The notes under the pieces were generated by a model that saw only the letters and a list, made by a program, of their open reading frames with translations, made no database searches and was not told where the DNA came from. The position numbers were made by a program, and so were the translations under genes. From the NCBI GenBank assembly GCA_032622095.1, contig CP136064.1, forward strand, positions 211,990,205 to 212,054,204: DNA of 64,000 nucleotides. Direction: 5' to 3'. Below are positions 48,841 through 59,877 of this stretch, piece after piece. Each line of letters begins with the position of its first letter. The stretch's first letter is position 1. The DNA is from Siphonodentalium dalli. Lineage: Eukaryota; Mollusca; Scaphopoda; Gadilida; Siphonodentaliidae.

Positions 48841-50032
48841 TGTTTCAACTAATTAGAAATGTTGGTTGTATATTAAGCTATTTAATCCGCGAACTTTGTG
48901 TGGGCGAGAACGAATCGGAATTTACAAATACACAAGCGCCATTACTTCAAATATAGTATTATTGAAACTTTTATATTTCAATCATACGCACCAATGGATT
49001 ACATTCCGTATATGTAAGAGACGGACATTCCAAGACATGGAAAATGGGGAAACGGGAGGGAGATTGAAGTAAAGTCGTTAATATTATGAACCTTCGTGAC
49101 TTCGTCCTGCATATTTACCGCCGTGAGTTCTTTCGGAGATGTTTGTTCAATAAACTAAAAACGATTGGGGAATTTGCAACAAATAAAAGTCCCGTGGCGG
49201 TGTGAAGTCTGAAATTATGACCGCTTTTATTACACCAGGGTACGATTCATGGGATCAAAATACTTGCCGGTTAATAAATGTTTACGTCCACATGGACTTT
49301 ATAAGCCATGCTCATACTTTGCAATGCATATAATTTATAGAAATCGGGTGCCGAGATAATAGAGTGTTCCGCATGTTAGTCTATTTCTGATATGGTAAAA
49401 TTAAAGAGCGAACAGCTGAAACATTGTATAAAATAAAGATAAGATACATTTATTGACAGATACGACCACTCGAGGCCGATGTCAAAACAATTACATAAAT
49501 AAAATGTGATTATAAGTATAGTAACATAAATATATTAATGTTTCAATGTTTGGTGATTCACACCGTTCCACGTATGTAGAAAGAGTTGGACCATGTTGAC
49601 GATGATATTACATGTTTTGGGTTCATCATTTCTCAAGATGATTAAGAATTTCTGTTAGTCCCAGTGTTGGTCAGCCATATTATTAAAGGTCTGAATATTG
49701 TCGCTCATTTTCGCGAATAAACGTTTTCTTAGATTTGTATATGACTTTGACTAGATTTTGAGCGCAAATAAATCGACATTCCGTGTATTTGTTCACATAT
49801 CTTATATCCCTCCTTCCAATTTACACAGACATTTTTATTCTGAAGGAAGATACACTGGAGCATGGTAATTATATGTATGGAAAAAGAGGATTAGACCACA
49901 ATTGTTTTCTTTTGTGAAGTCTTCTCCGCTGTGGTTAATTAAATACCCAGCACCTTCAGCGAGAGTGAGAGAGAGAAAGAGTATTTGTTACAATTTATAC
50001 TGGTGGGACTCCACAACATTTATTATTTTTAA
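48841..50032. other. no gene recognised
   Basis: An AAGATAAGATACATTTATTG string near 49436 looks like the end of a LINE in reverse. The 49375-49400 segment matches 19250-19290 inverted. No coding support. Confidence 0.4.
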
Positions 50033-50533
50033 TTAAAGGCACGTGCGGCCTTAATTGTCGAAAATATTCATATTTGTTCCAAACACCGTAAACAGAAAAA
50101 CAGTAAACGCATACAGTTCCGTTCATATATACCATGACCATCGCGTAAACAGCATGTTATCATAAAGACCTACTATATTTTACCTAAGCAAGAGCCTGAT
50201 TGTGTTACAGAAGACAGCACAATGCTACTGGCTAATCACACACAAATGGCATAAACGCTCTTTATTAGTTCCATATCAGGTATTCACCAACAAAGAACGC
50301 TCTTTATGTTTACCATCATAATATAAACAAACACCAGAAAAGTAACTTTTTACGCTTTTGTTTACACAACAATGGTCAAACATATGACCATAACATACTG
50401 TTTATGCAATATTTCTTATTTGTATACTGACAAAGTCTATCTACATTTTGATGTTCTTTCTGTTTGTGGCGTTTTTTGACGGGTGGAGATATTTTCACAG
50501 GATACCCACCGACAAGGCCAACCGTATCTTTAA
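50033..50533 (+). mobile_element. MITE family B, copy 2
   Basis: Bounded by TTAA (50033-50036 and 50530-50533). Its ends are TTAAAGGCACGTGCGGCC and GGCCAACCGTATCTTTAA. It is 501 bp and noncoding. It differs from the copy at 51540 at one position that I can see (GTATC against GTGTC near the right end). Confidence 0.85.
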
Positions 50534-51539
50534 TGAAGGTTTCCACACATATACATTAGTGGGAGGAGCTTACGGTTGCAGAAATAGTTTAATTAGTTTT
50601 ACAGCGCCTGCCCATATGATATAATACTCCCGAGAACATCCATTCTTTTCATCTTTAATTGTGAAAATTATGACGAGCGTCACGCAAGATGAAAAACAGT
50701 GTTATATACATGGAGTTTCCAATACCATTGCATAAATGAACATTTCAGCACATTATGATTTGACAACAACAAAGTTGTTTGAAATTTTGAAAAACACTGA
50801 GGGTATGCGCGGATATACAAATTAGGGTGAACAGAGAAATTTCAATGTGACAAGCGATCTGCTCAGTCCTTGAGTGGTAGAACATATCTGCTAATAATTA
50901 TTTGATTAACAGCTACGGAAGGTTCATTAAATGCACATTGGATACTTAGAATATTTTCGAAATTGCATAGAATATACTCGCTTATATATGTACCGACAAC
51001 TGTATAAATATAACATTGTTAATTCATTATTGGTGATTTTTTTGTTAATTAATATAACACAAAGTCAGCTGGCATCCGCTATTTTATGGCACGGTGCGCT
51101 GACAAAGATTTGTTCAGCACTTTCTTCTGTAAAAATACAGAAACCCTTTTAACAGTGATTATACGTTCAGCTACCCACCGGACCGCCATGCAAGGATTTG
51201 CATAAGTGTTTTATAACTTATATAGTGCCGTATCTTATTGCACCACAAACACTTCCAATAGCCCGTTGTGTCAACTAAAACAATGTTGGCTGTAGATATT
51301 TGATTTGAATGTAAACTATCAGATGTGGCATTGGACCGTGTTCAAACAAAGTAACAAACCCCATCATATAACTATATATAGTTTTTCTCAATTTGTAATA
51401 ACCCAAGGCATCAAATATATATGAGGAAAACAATCACGGCGTTCGTGTTATATAAGTTCAGCCAATCATACGCGTTATACACCCATAATGTTCGACACAC
51501 GCAATAACTTTTTTTTTTATAAACTTTAAAAACAATCCA
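50534..51539. other. no gene recognised
   Basis: About 1 kb between two nearly identical MITEs. The 73-codon frame at 50931-51152 has a hydrophobic middle but no motif. Confidence 0.4.
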
Positions 51540-52040
51540 TTAAAGGCACGTGCGGCCTTAATTGTCGAAAATATTCATATTTGTTCCAAACACCGTAAAC
51601 AGAAAAACAGTAAACGCATACAGTTCCGTTCATATATACCATGACCATCGCGTAAACAGCATGTTATCATAAAGACCTACTATATTTTACCTAAGCAAGA
51701 GCCTGATTGTGTTACAGAAGACAGCACAATGCTACTGGCTAATCACACACAAATGGCATAAACGCTCTTTATTAGTTCCATATCAGGTATTCACCAACAA
51801 AGAACGCTCTTTATGTTTACCATCATAATATAAACAAACACCAGAAAAGTAACTTTTTACGCTTTTGTTTACACAACAATGGTCAAACATATGACCATAA
51901 CATACTGTTTATGCAATATTTCTTATTTGTATACTGACAAAGTCTATCTACATTTTGATGTTCTTTCTGTTTGTGGCGTTTTTTGACGGGTGGAGATATT
52001 TTCACAGGATACCCACCGACAAGGCCAACCGTGTCTTTAA
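51540..52040 (+). mobile_element. MITE family B, copy 3
   Basis: Bounded by TTAA (51540-51543 and 52037-52040), 501 bp, same orientation as copy 2 and essentially identical. The flanks differ, so it is an independent insertion or a local transposition and not part of a larger tandem duplication. Confidence 0.85.
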
Positions 52041-52138
52041 CCTGCACTGTTATTTTTCATGTACGACTGGGAAACCTAGAAAATTATTGTGGCGACACGT
52101 ACACATACAATATAGGAAAAAATAGGTCACCAAATAAG

Positions 52139-52154
52139 TGTCTCTCTCTCTCTC

Positions 52155-52193
<39 letters not shown>

Positions 52194-52241
52194 CCCTCTC
52201 TCTCCTATCTCCTCTCTATCATATCTCTCTTTCCCTCTCTC

Positions 52242-52318
<77 letters not shown>
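52139..52318. repeat. (CT)n microsatellite
   Basis: About 180 bp of CT repeats with short interruptions (CCGCT, CCCCCCT, CTATC). The overlapping Ser/Leu frames are artefacts. Confidence 0.95.
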
Positions 52319-52322
<4 letters not shown>

Positions 52323-52525
52323 CGAGCAATTAAAACAGCTATCAATTACTATAATTATGTCCTAACTAGATAAACATATCAGGATGGAGACGGTAAGTGA
52401 AAGAGAGCTTGCTCTGGTAGAAAGGTTTCGCAAGATCACGATTGCAATTAGCGTGCAATGTTTAAAAACGTTTAACAACAATCTTTAAAATCATTTCTTC
52501 AAATATCTCCGTTATTTAGTCAATA

Positions 52526-52884
52526 GTTCAGACGATCACGATTCAATCGTAAGTGGGAAGCTTTCCGTCGTGGGAAGTAACCGATAGTTGGACTGCGCAT
52601 GCTCACGAAAAGATCATGAGTATAAAATGATTATCAAGCACTGTTTGGTTTCATCTGCGAAATCGTGGTGTATCATTGATTACACCTCAACTTGTGTCGG
52701 AATCGCAGTCGTATGTACGTATACAAATCGTAGATGAAAAGATCGTAGGGTAGTCAATCACGCGGTTAACCACGACTTACGATGTCCTCATATATAACAC
52801 GACAACGCAATCGTGTGAACAGACTATCCACGATGTTGTCAACCCCAATTCCCCCACTTACGATTGAATCGTGGTCGTCTGAAC
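52526..52884. mobile_element. small TIR element
   Basis: The left end GTTCAGACGATCACGATTC and the right end GAATCGTGGTCGTCTGAAC are inverted. They continue through an AATCGTAAGTGGG stretch, giving about 32-bp TIRs. It is 359 bp and noncoding. The interior contains further ATCGTAxxT words. No target duplication is clear. Confidence 0.65.
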
Positions 52885-53172
52885 GTTCACTTAATATATC
52901 TCGATTTAATATAGTGATCATGCACGTGTGCCCCATGTGGTTGGGATTAGATATTAAACAATATCTAATCACCCCACTGATTAAATAAATGTAAATGTAA
53001 TCCAATCAGAATGGCCTGGTTTAAAAATATGTTGCGCTCGAGCCCTGTGCCGTATATTTCCCGACATGCAGTTCGGAAACTTTTTCAGCCATGAGGAAGA
53101 CATGTCACGTGTCCCTTAAATTCTTAAATCGACGAAGTTTGCCTCTCGAATACTCACCCGCGTTCGATTTGC

Positions 53173-53644
53173 TTAAAGGACAATTTAGTCTCTTACCACC
53201 GATTATTTGCTTTTTTGCCTTGATATACGATTTTAATAACAATCTATGTCATCTATGAAATCTGATTAAAATACAATAATTCATCACCATTTGGAACGAC
53301 TTTGTCGCAGAAGGTGCCCATAGAGTAATATATAGAAAATAGCTGAAATCATAGAAACATTTCCCCCGTATCGCTTCCAGAATGCAACAAACTTCAAACT
53401 AAGATATAGAGTTATTCACCTTTCGTTGAAAATAATAGACTTTGCAGTACATAAAACACGCCGGTACCTCAACAAAACAACATGTTCACATTTTATTACA
53501 CCGGACAAGTTGATAATACAATGTTTTTGAATCTTCCTCTTCCAAATGGTATATAGATATATAATATGGCATGTATTTTATATAATCTTATAATTTTATA
53601 TTTTATATATGATCTGGGGTTTCTAAAATTAAGTGGTCCTTCAA
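53173..53644. mobile_element. MITE family C, copy 4
   Basis: Left boundary TTAA (53173-53176) with the end AGGACAATTTAGTCTCTTAC. The right end AAATTAAGTGGTCCTTCAA is diverged. The interior matches copy 1 (CTCAGAAGGTGCCCATAG-like and CAAATGGTATATA segments). Confidence 0.7.
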
Positions 53645-54587
53645 CTGCAATCGTGATTTGATCTATACTATATCCGTGTCCAGCGGAAATACATCCGACT
53701 GCTTTTTGAAAATTTATCAATATAATTATCCTCGGTCTGTGGTATTATTAAATGAAATTCTCTCTGGACAAACTGTCCAATTAGTGAAATTTGGCAGTGA
53801 ATTGTGCGTCATTAAATTTGTATAAATAGTCTAGACATGTTTCCACCTAGGAATAAGATTTCGCTGACATCGGCATCAAAGCAGTATTGAGCCAATCATC
53901 GACGGATATGGACAACAATCGGCATAATGACCAAAGGGGCCGACATTCACGGAGGGACAGCGGAAACCTATTTCCGAGGTGGATCGAGTTTCCATTTAAA
54001 TGCTAATCTACAGTGTTCAGATCATTAAAACATTGCAATGTTGTACTTTTGTCCTGTATCGGTGATCAATACAGATCTTTATAAATGCATGATATACCTA
54101 TATAGGCATTATACTTTGGCCGCAGAAGAAAACGAGTATCCCTCTTTCCTTTGGTGTGTTTTGTGTCAGTCCGTTTCTGACGTGGTAAAAATAAAGACGG
54201 CTGTATTACTTATCATGAAAGTAGAAAATAACTGATGAATTGCTTTATTAAATAAATTCGGTTTGACCTTTCTGGTTATAAAGTCTGTAAATTTATATTT
54301 CGTGTATTTATCGACCTAGCTATTTTGGTCACCTGAATTTGACGAATTTATCAATTTTCTATTTACAGTTTGAGGCCGGAAATTACCAATCGCGCTAAGA
54401 CCCCCCTGTCGGTTGAAGTCTGAAACCTACATTAAACCAGACATAACATAACATCTATACAGGTTATAAACGTACTGACCCCACAGTAATTTACTGGCTG
54501 TTTTTATATTTTCCCCACGGAATTGAGACAAACGGTCGTTGTTTTTACGTTAACATGAATAGACTAACGTGAGCCCCCGTGTTCCAC
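53645..54587. other. no gene recognised
   Basis: AT-rich sequence with a 65-codon plus-strand frame (54038-54235) lacking motifs. Nothing else assignable. Confidence 0.4.
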
Positions 54588-56735
54588 AGATCATGTCACT
54601 ACCATGTAACGTTCCGCGGATCATGTCACTACCTGGTAACGTTACACGGATCATGACACTACCCGGTAACGTTCCACGGTACATGTCACTACCCGGTAAC
54701 GTTACACGGATCATGACATTACCAGGTAACGTTCCGCGTAACATGTCACTACCCGGTAACGTTACACGGTTCATGACACTACCCGGTAACGTTCCACGGA
54801 ACATGTCACTACCAGGTAACGTTACACGGATCATGACACTACCCGGTAACGTTACACGGATCATGTATCTACACGGTAACGTTCCACGGAACATGTCACC
54901 ACCCGGTAACATTACACGGATCATGACACTACCAGGTAACGTTCCACGGAACATGTCACCACCCGGTAACGTTACACGGATCATGTATCTACCCGGTAAC
55001 GTTCCACGGAACATGTCACCACCCGGTAACGTTACACGGATCATGTATCTACCCGGTAACGTTACACGGATCATGACACTACCCGGTAATGTTCCAAGGA
55101 ACATGTCACCACCCGGTAACGTTCCACGGAACATGTCACCACTCGGTAACGTTACACGGATCATGACACTGCCCGGGGAACGTTCCACGCAACATGTCAC
55201 CACCGGTAACGTTACACGGATGTATCTACCCTGTAACGTTCCACGGAACATGTCACCACCCGGTGACGTTACACGGATCATGATACTACCCGGTAACGTT
55301 ACACGGATCATGACACTACCCGGTAACGTTCCACGGAACATGTCACCACCGGTAACGTTACACGGATCATGACAATACCCGGTAACGTTCCACGGAACAT
55401 GTCACCACCCGGTAACGTTACACGGATCATGACACTACCCGGTAACGTTCCACGGAACATGTCACCACCCGGTAACGTTACACGGATCATGACACCACCC
55501 GGTAACGTTCCACGGAACATGTCACTACACGGTAACGTTACACGGATCATGACACCACCCGGTAACGTTACACGGATCATGACACTACCCGGTAACGTTA
55601 CACGGATCATGACACTACCGGTAACGTTACACGGATCATGTATCTACTCGGTAACGTTCCGCGGATCATGTCACTACCCGGTAACGTTCCACGGAACATG
55701 TCACCACCCGTTAACGTTACACGGATCATGACACTACCCGGTAACGTTCCACGGAACATGTCACCACCCGGTAACGTTACACGGATCATGACACCACCCG
55801 GTAACGTTCCACGGATCATGACACCACCGGTAACCTTACACGGATCATGACACTACCCGATAACGTTACACGGATCATGTATCTACTCGGTAACGTTCCG
55901 CGGATCATGTCACTACCCGGTAACATTACACGGATCATGACACTACCCGGTAACGTTCCACGGAACATGTCACTACCCGGTAACGTTCCACGGAACATGT
56001 CACTACCCGCTAAAGTTCCACGAAATATGTCACCATCTGGTAACGTTCTCTGTCGACAACGTACCACGTAACATGTCAAACTACCGTTAACGTTACACGG
56101 ATCATGACACTACCCGGTAACGTTCCACGGAACATGTCACCACCCGGTAACGTTACACGGATCATGACACCACCCGGTAACGTTCCACGGAACATGTCAC
56201 TACACGGTAACGTTACACGGATCATGACACCACCCGGTAACGTTACACGGATCATGACACCACCCGGTAACCTTACACGGATCATGACACTACCCGGTAA
56301 CGTTACACGGATCATGTATCTACTCGGTAACGTTCCGCGGATCATGTCACTACCCGGTAACATTACACGGATCATGACACTACCCGGTAACGTTCCACGG
56401 AACATGTCACTACCCGGTAACGTTCCACGGAACATGTCACTACCCGCTAAAGTTCCACGAAATATGTCACCATCCGGTAACGTTCTCTGTCGGCAACGTA
56501 CCACGTAACATGTCAAACTACCGTTAACGTTCCACGGATCATGTCACTACCCGGTAACGTTCCGCGGATCATGTCACTAACCGGTAGCGTTCCGCGTAAC
56601 ATGTCACTACCAGGTAACGTTCCACGTAACATGTCACTACACTGTAACGTTATATTGAACATGTCACTATCCAGTAACGTTACGTGGAACATTCCACTAC
56701 CCAGTAATGTTCTACGGATCATGTCGCTAGCCGAT
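54588..56735. repeat. 30-bp minisatellite array
   Basis: About 70 units of a 30-bp monomer. Each contains the palindromic core GGTAACGTT(A/C)C, followed by CACGGATCATG or CACGGAACATG and then ACACTACC, TCACCACC or variants. The two main variants often alternate. Because 30 is a multiple of 3 and stops are absent, long frames are open on both strands (267 codons plus, 263 codons minus), each encoding a 10-residue repeat. Unit spacing breaks by a base or two near 55178, 55206 and 55350. A 437-bp block is repeated within the array (see the next entry). I favour noncoding. Confidence 0.9.
55640..56513. repeat. 437-bp higher-order repeat within the minisatellite
   Basis: Landmarks recur exactly 437 bp apart: ATCATGTATCTACTCGG at 55874 and 56311, and TAACGTTCTCTGTCG at 56041 and 56478. 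Both copies carry the same odd units (a CTAAAGTTCCACGAAATATG unit and a CAACGTACCACG unit). This shows a recent block duplication inside the array. Confidence 0.8.
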
Positions 56736-56819
56736 ACGTTCCTCGGGTCAAAATGGCTGATTTTAATCTCTAAAGGAATCCCGTGCACCATTCCACTTGA
56801 CATACTATATTTTACATAT

Positions 56820-56955
56820 GCAATCAACGTCGTTTTCGATGCATGTCGGCGTATAGAAGTGTCGGATGCCGAATTCGCGAAATTATACAAAGTATGTAGT
56901 TCGGCATCCGAAACTTCTATACGCCGACAGATGCATCGAAAACGACGTTGATTGC
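56820..56955. repeat. hairpin element, intact copy
   Basis: The arms are about 53 bp. CAATCAACGTCGTTTTCGAT continues to GGATGCCGAA, and it faces TTCGGCATCC through to GATTG, around a loop of about 27 bp. There are few mismatches. Decayed relatives sit in two introns of the adjacent recombinase gene. Confidence 0.8.
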
Positions 56956-57568
56956 TTATAATTACGACAATCCGCATAAATTAGTTGCGGATTATGACTA
57001 TTTTTCTGAAGAAAATAAACCAAAAACACCAAATTGTAAAACTACTAAAGTTAGAGTTGTGTCTGTACTTCATAATGGATTTTGGGAAATTGGGTCGAAC
57101 ATAAATTGGGCGACTTTATAATTCGGCAAGTTTCATAAAAGATCAATGTCAAGGATAAACAACGAAATCAATGGAATATCAATTCATAATCATAGATTCA
57201 TTTGTTGAAGTGGAAATTGAAATTCCATGTGTCAATTGTTGCATTTGTTAAGAAGGCGGACTTTAAGCTTGAAGAATGCATAAGGTTCTCAATATTATGA
57301 AGAGCTGAAGTCAGTGAAGATGCTGAACTGTCAATTGGAGATTTTGAATTTGATGTGGACATTTCAATGGCGACCTCTGGTTGATGTGGATCAGATTCAG
57401 AATTGGAAGTGGTACTCTGTGAGATTTAGTTGATTTTGAATAGTTATTATCCTGAGCTTGTACATCAAGTTGATCAACAGCCGTTGCTGTTCTGAAAAGG
57501 GCATCGCTGATGTTTTCTTTCTGCTGTCGCGAACAATCTCTATTATAACTTCTGAAAGCAGATTCACT

Positions 57569-58273
57569 TTACTGGCCGGACATAAACATTATATGCCTCA
57601 GTTCGAATCCTGCATCATTCAGGGCCTGAATAGCAGTTGCTCTGAGACAATGTGCTGTATAAGCTTTATCGGTACCAGCAGATTTGCAGATATCCCTCAT
57701 GTGGTTGACGAAACTGCGTTTCGCTTGAGGTTTGGCGGTGTACCAAAACTGAAACTCCTTCGGATTGAGTGAGTATAAACTATCCTTTTTTAATAAAGCA
57801 CTTGCTGTCGGATCTGTAAGTTCGATGAACATTTTTAGTGCTTTAACTGGACACATCTCTGAACCTTCCACGGCATACATTCGCTTGTCGAACCCAACTT
57901 CACCTTTCATATCTAAACCACCTTGCCAATTTTTTTGCTTTGTTTCATGGTTCAGTTTTGCATACTCTCTGCCATTTTCATCAATACAAAAATCAAAAGA
58001 ATTCAGTGTTAACTGGTGATGGAATTCCCATCCCCGACTTACAAAATGAAAGGTAATTAAGTACCACACTCTCAGTTTTAATGTTATTGGGGTGTCTTGG
58101 GCAATATATGAATTTATCAGCTGTAGATCTTTGGTTGATATCACTTCTTTATGTTTCGTCGGCTTTGATTTGCCATCAGCTAACAGTTTTTTCAGTTTGG
58201 CATCCAAAACTCTATTCGCCCCACGAAATTCACAATCCTTTACGATATCGATTTTAGTCTTGCTGTCTGACAT
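57569..58273 (-). pseudogene. recombinase catalytic domain, longest open part of exon 4
   Basis: 234 codons remain open. Arg80 lies in SRGWEF and is the probable first catalytic Arg. His208 and Arg211 form the HxxR block. The last residues read MSGQ then a stop, where relatives have SGH followed by Lys. The next codons, past the stop, still read SESAFRSY with the expected nucleophilic Tyr, so the stop looks recent. The same frame does not connect to exon 4's start; a frameshift near 58270 separates them. Confidence 0.75.
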
Positions 58274-58550
58274 ATTATATGCCGATTTACAGCTGAACGT
58301 ATTGACTTCAGTGTGTTCTTATGGTATTCTTCTCCATTCTTTGGGCGGGATTCAGCATAGAATAGTCTGAGCTTCTCATTCAAATCTTCTTTCGTCATTT
58401 TATACAAATCAAATTTCTGCCCAAATCGCTCATTACACCATTCTGAACAAAAAAAGTTATCACGTGGTAAATACAAAGTAATTTAACATATTTCAAACTG
58501 TATTTCCGAAAATTTTACCGTTTACTATTGATTTAGGATTTTTAGCATCC

Positions 58551-58680
58551 ATCATTTCTGTGTAACCAACGATGCATCAAAAACAACATTGATGGAATGC
58601 ATAGAAATTAGACAGTATGTTGTTTGGCATCATTCTGACATTTTTATATGCCCAGAGATTGCAGAGATGCATTTTACGTC
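58551..58680. repeat. hairpin-element relic in intron 3 of the recombinase gene
   Basis: Contains ACGATGCATCAAAAACAACA (inverse of the arm start) and then TTTGGCATCATTCTGACA with TATATGCCCAGAG, which follow the right arm of the element at 56820 with many changes. Confidence 0.5.
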
Positions 58681-58737
58681 AAAAGACATCTTTAATTTTA
58701 TCACACAGAACTGAATATTCTTATTGAAATAACGCAC

Positions 58738-58864
58738 CATCAAATAGTTTCATCCCCCATCTTGTGTTTGATTTGGTCGATGCAGCCAGTCTGTTCTTTT
58801 CAAGCTCTTCTAGCTCATGTTCGTCAATTTTGTGAAATCGGCTTGCTGTCGCAGACTTCTGTAC
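58738..58864 (-). pseudogene. recombinase gene exon 3
   Basis: 127 bp, preceded by a TTTTTTTCAG acceptor and followed by a GTGCGT donor. It encodes RFHKIDEHELEELEKNR and NTRWGMKLFD, a segment diagnostic of the DUF3504 family N-terminal region. It ends in phase 1, which fits the start of exon 4 (AA then TGG). Confidence 0.75.
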
Positions 58865-58929
58865 CTGAAAAAAAGTATGAAAAAGAAATTATAAACATTA
58901 TTATAATTTTGTTTGAAAATGGAGATTTC

Positions 58930-59010
58930 AATTTACATATGAAATCAATGTCGTTTTCAATGCATCTGTTGGCGTATAGAAGTGCTTGGTGCCGAACTAT
59001 ATACTGTATA
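58930..59010 (+). repeat. hairpin-element relic in intron 2 of the recombinase gene
   Basis: Reads ATGTCGTTTTCAATGCATCT then GGCGTATAGAAGTG and GGTGCCGAA, matching the left arm of the intact element at 56820. The right arm is absent. Confidence 0.65.
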
Positions 59011-59071
59011 ATTTCGCGATCGTTTATACTATTTTTCCTCGTAATTTAAATATTTTCATTAAGATTCTCAC

Positions 59072-59170
59072 CTTGGCGTTGGGTGTTTCTTCATTAAGGT
59101 CTTTTCCTGTTTCATGAGATTCCTTCTCGTCAGATTCCAGGTCACAGGCATTCAGTATTTGGTCATTTGC
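59072..59170 (-). pseudogene. recombinase gene exon 2
   Basis: 99 bp, 33 codons, with no stop. Acceptor TTTTTGCAG and donor GTGAGA. It encodes an acidic linker (NACDLESDEKESHETG). It has no homology signal of its own; the call rests on splice sites, phase and position. Confidence 0.65.
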
Positions 59171-59554
59171 CTGCAAAAATATTAGAATTAGAATTTAGAA
59201 AGAGTGCATAACAGTTATCTATGAAAACATAATTATTGTAGGATATATCCATACCATACTTATTCAAGTTATAAAATGTTGGCTAATTTACAGTTACTCT
59301 TACAACATCACACTTCTACTATGCAAATAATACAGACTACAGCCATTTAAATGATCAATCAATAAATAAATAATAACCAGCTTCATCACTTCTATTACTA
59401 CTAGTATACTATAGTCAGTTCTCACTGTACTGGTACTAGTACTATTACTAGTTATTTAGTAGGCCTACTAGTACTAGTATTACTAATAATTTATTTTAAA
59501 TTTAGTAGCGCAACACTATTTTATATAAATTATTTTCAAGGGTTCAACTCTTAC

Positions 59555-59877
59555 CTGCATCGGTGATATTTCCATTGGTATTATTTCAATGATGCCACCA
59601 TTATTATCAACATCTTCTACCAGTTTATCCAGTCCAATTAGGCCATAAATCCCTAGTATTTCTTCTGGCTCTTCAAATTCAACTTCAGCCTCAGGCTCTG
59701 ACTTAACTTCAAGCTCCAATTCTTCTATTTCCATTTGAGAAGCAGCATTGTAGAGTTCATTGTCATCAAAATTATTATGAAAAAGTCTTCTTCTTGACTT
59801 AAATTAATTTGATAATCCATAATATGATTAATATCTATATTAAATTCGCCGTAGATAGCTAACGGTATGTCTTCCAT
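59555..59877 (-). pseudogene. recombinase gene exon 1
   Basis: The start ATG at 59877-59875 opens MEDIPLAIYGEF, and the frame changes by one base at a T run near 59785. The downstream frame (acidic, EELELEVKSEPEAEVEFEEP) runs to the donor CAG-GTAAGA at 59555. If the T-run difference is a sequencing error, the exon is intact. No TATA box could be assigned upstream. Confidence 0.6.

Larger units (their letters stand above)
57198..59877 (-). pseudogene. Crypton/DUF3504-type tyrosine recombinase gene, four exons, damaged
   Basis: Exons on the minus strand: E1 59877-59555, E2 59170-59072, E3 58864-58738, E4 58442-57198. Introns follow GT-AG, and phases agree (0, 0, 1). E1-E2 encode an acidic N-terminus. 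E3-E4 carry a SAM-like core-binding region (NTRWGMKLFD, then WCNERFG and TKEDLNEKLRLFYAE) and the catalytic domain. That domain shows the first Arg in SRGWEF, the HxxR block HCLRAT, SGQ where SGH is usual, and a Tyr in FRSY. This matches Crypton-derived KIAA1958/QRICH1/ZMYM-like proteins. Lesions: a frameshift in a T run of E1 (about 59785), a frameshift near 58270, a stop at 57569-57571 just before the catalytic Tyr, and a frameshift near 57440. The C-terminal end (TWNFNFHFNK, stop 57198-57200) resembles the family's tail. It may be a dead transposon or a decayed domesticated gene. Confidence 0.78.

Noticed and set aside
51971-52365. Two overlapping Ser/Leu-rich frames
   Set aside because: Also translation of a CT microsatellite, partly overlapping a MITE.
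54550-55372. Long open frames on both strands (about 265 codons each) as repetitive protein genes
   Set aside because: They follow from a 30-bp stop-free tandem unit with a palindromic core. Unit slips break the frame, no signal peptide or splice context is visible, and both strands are equally open.
54588-56735. CRISPR-like array
   Set aside because: Regular 30-bp units have no unique spacers between them, and the whole window is eukaryotic in character.
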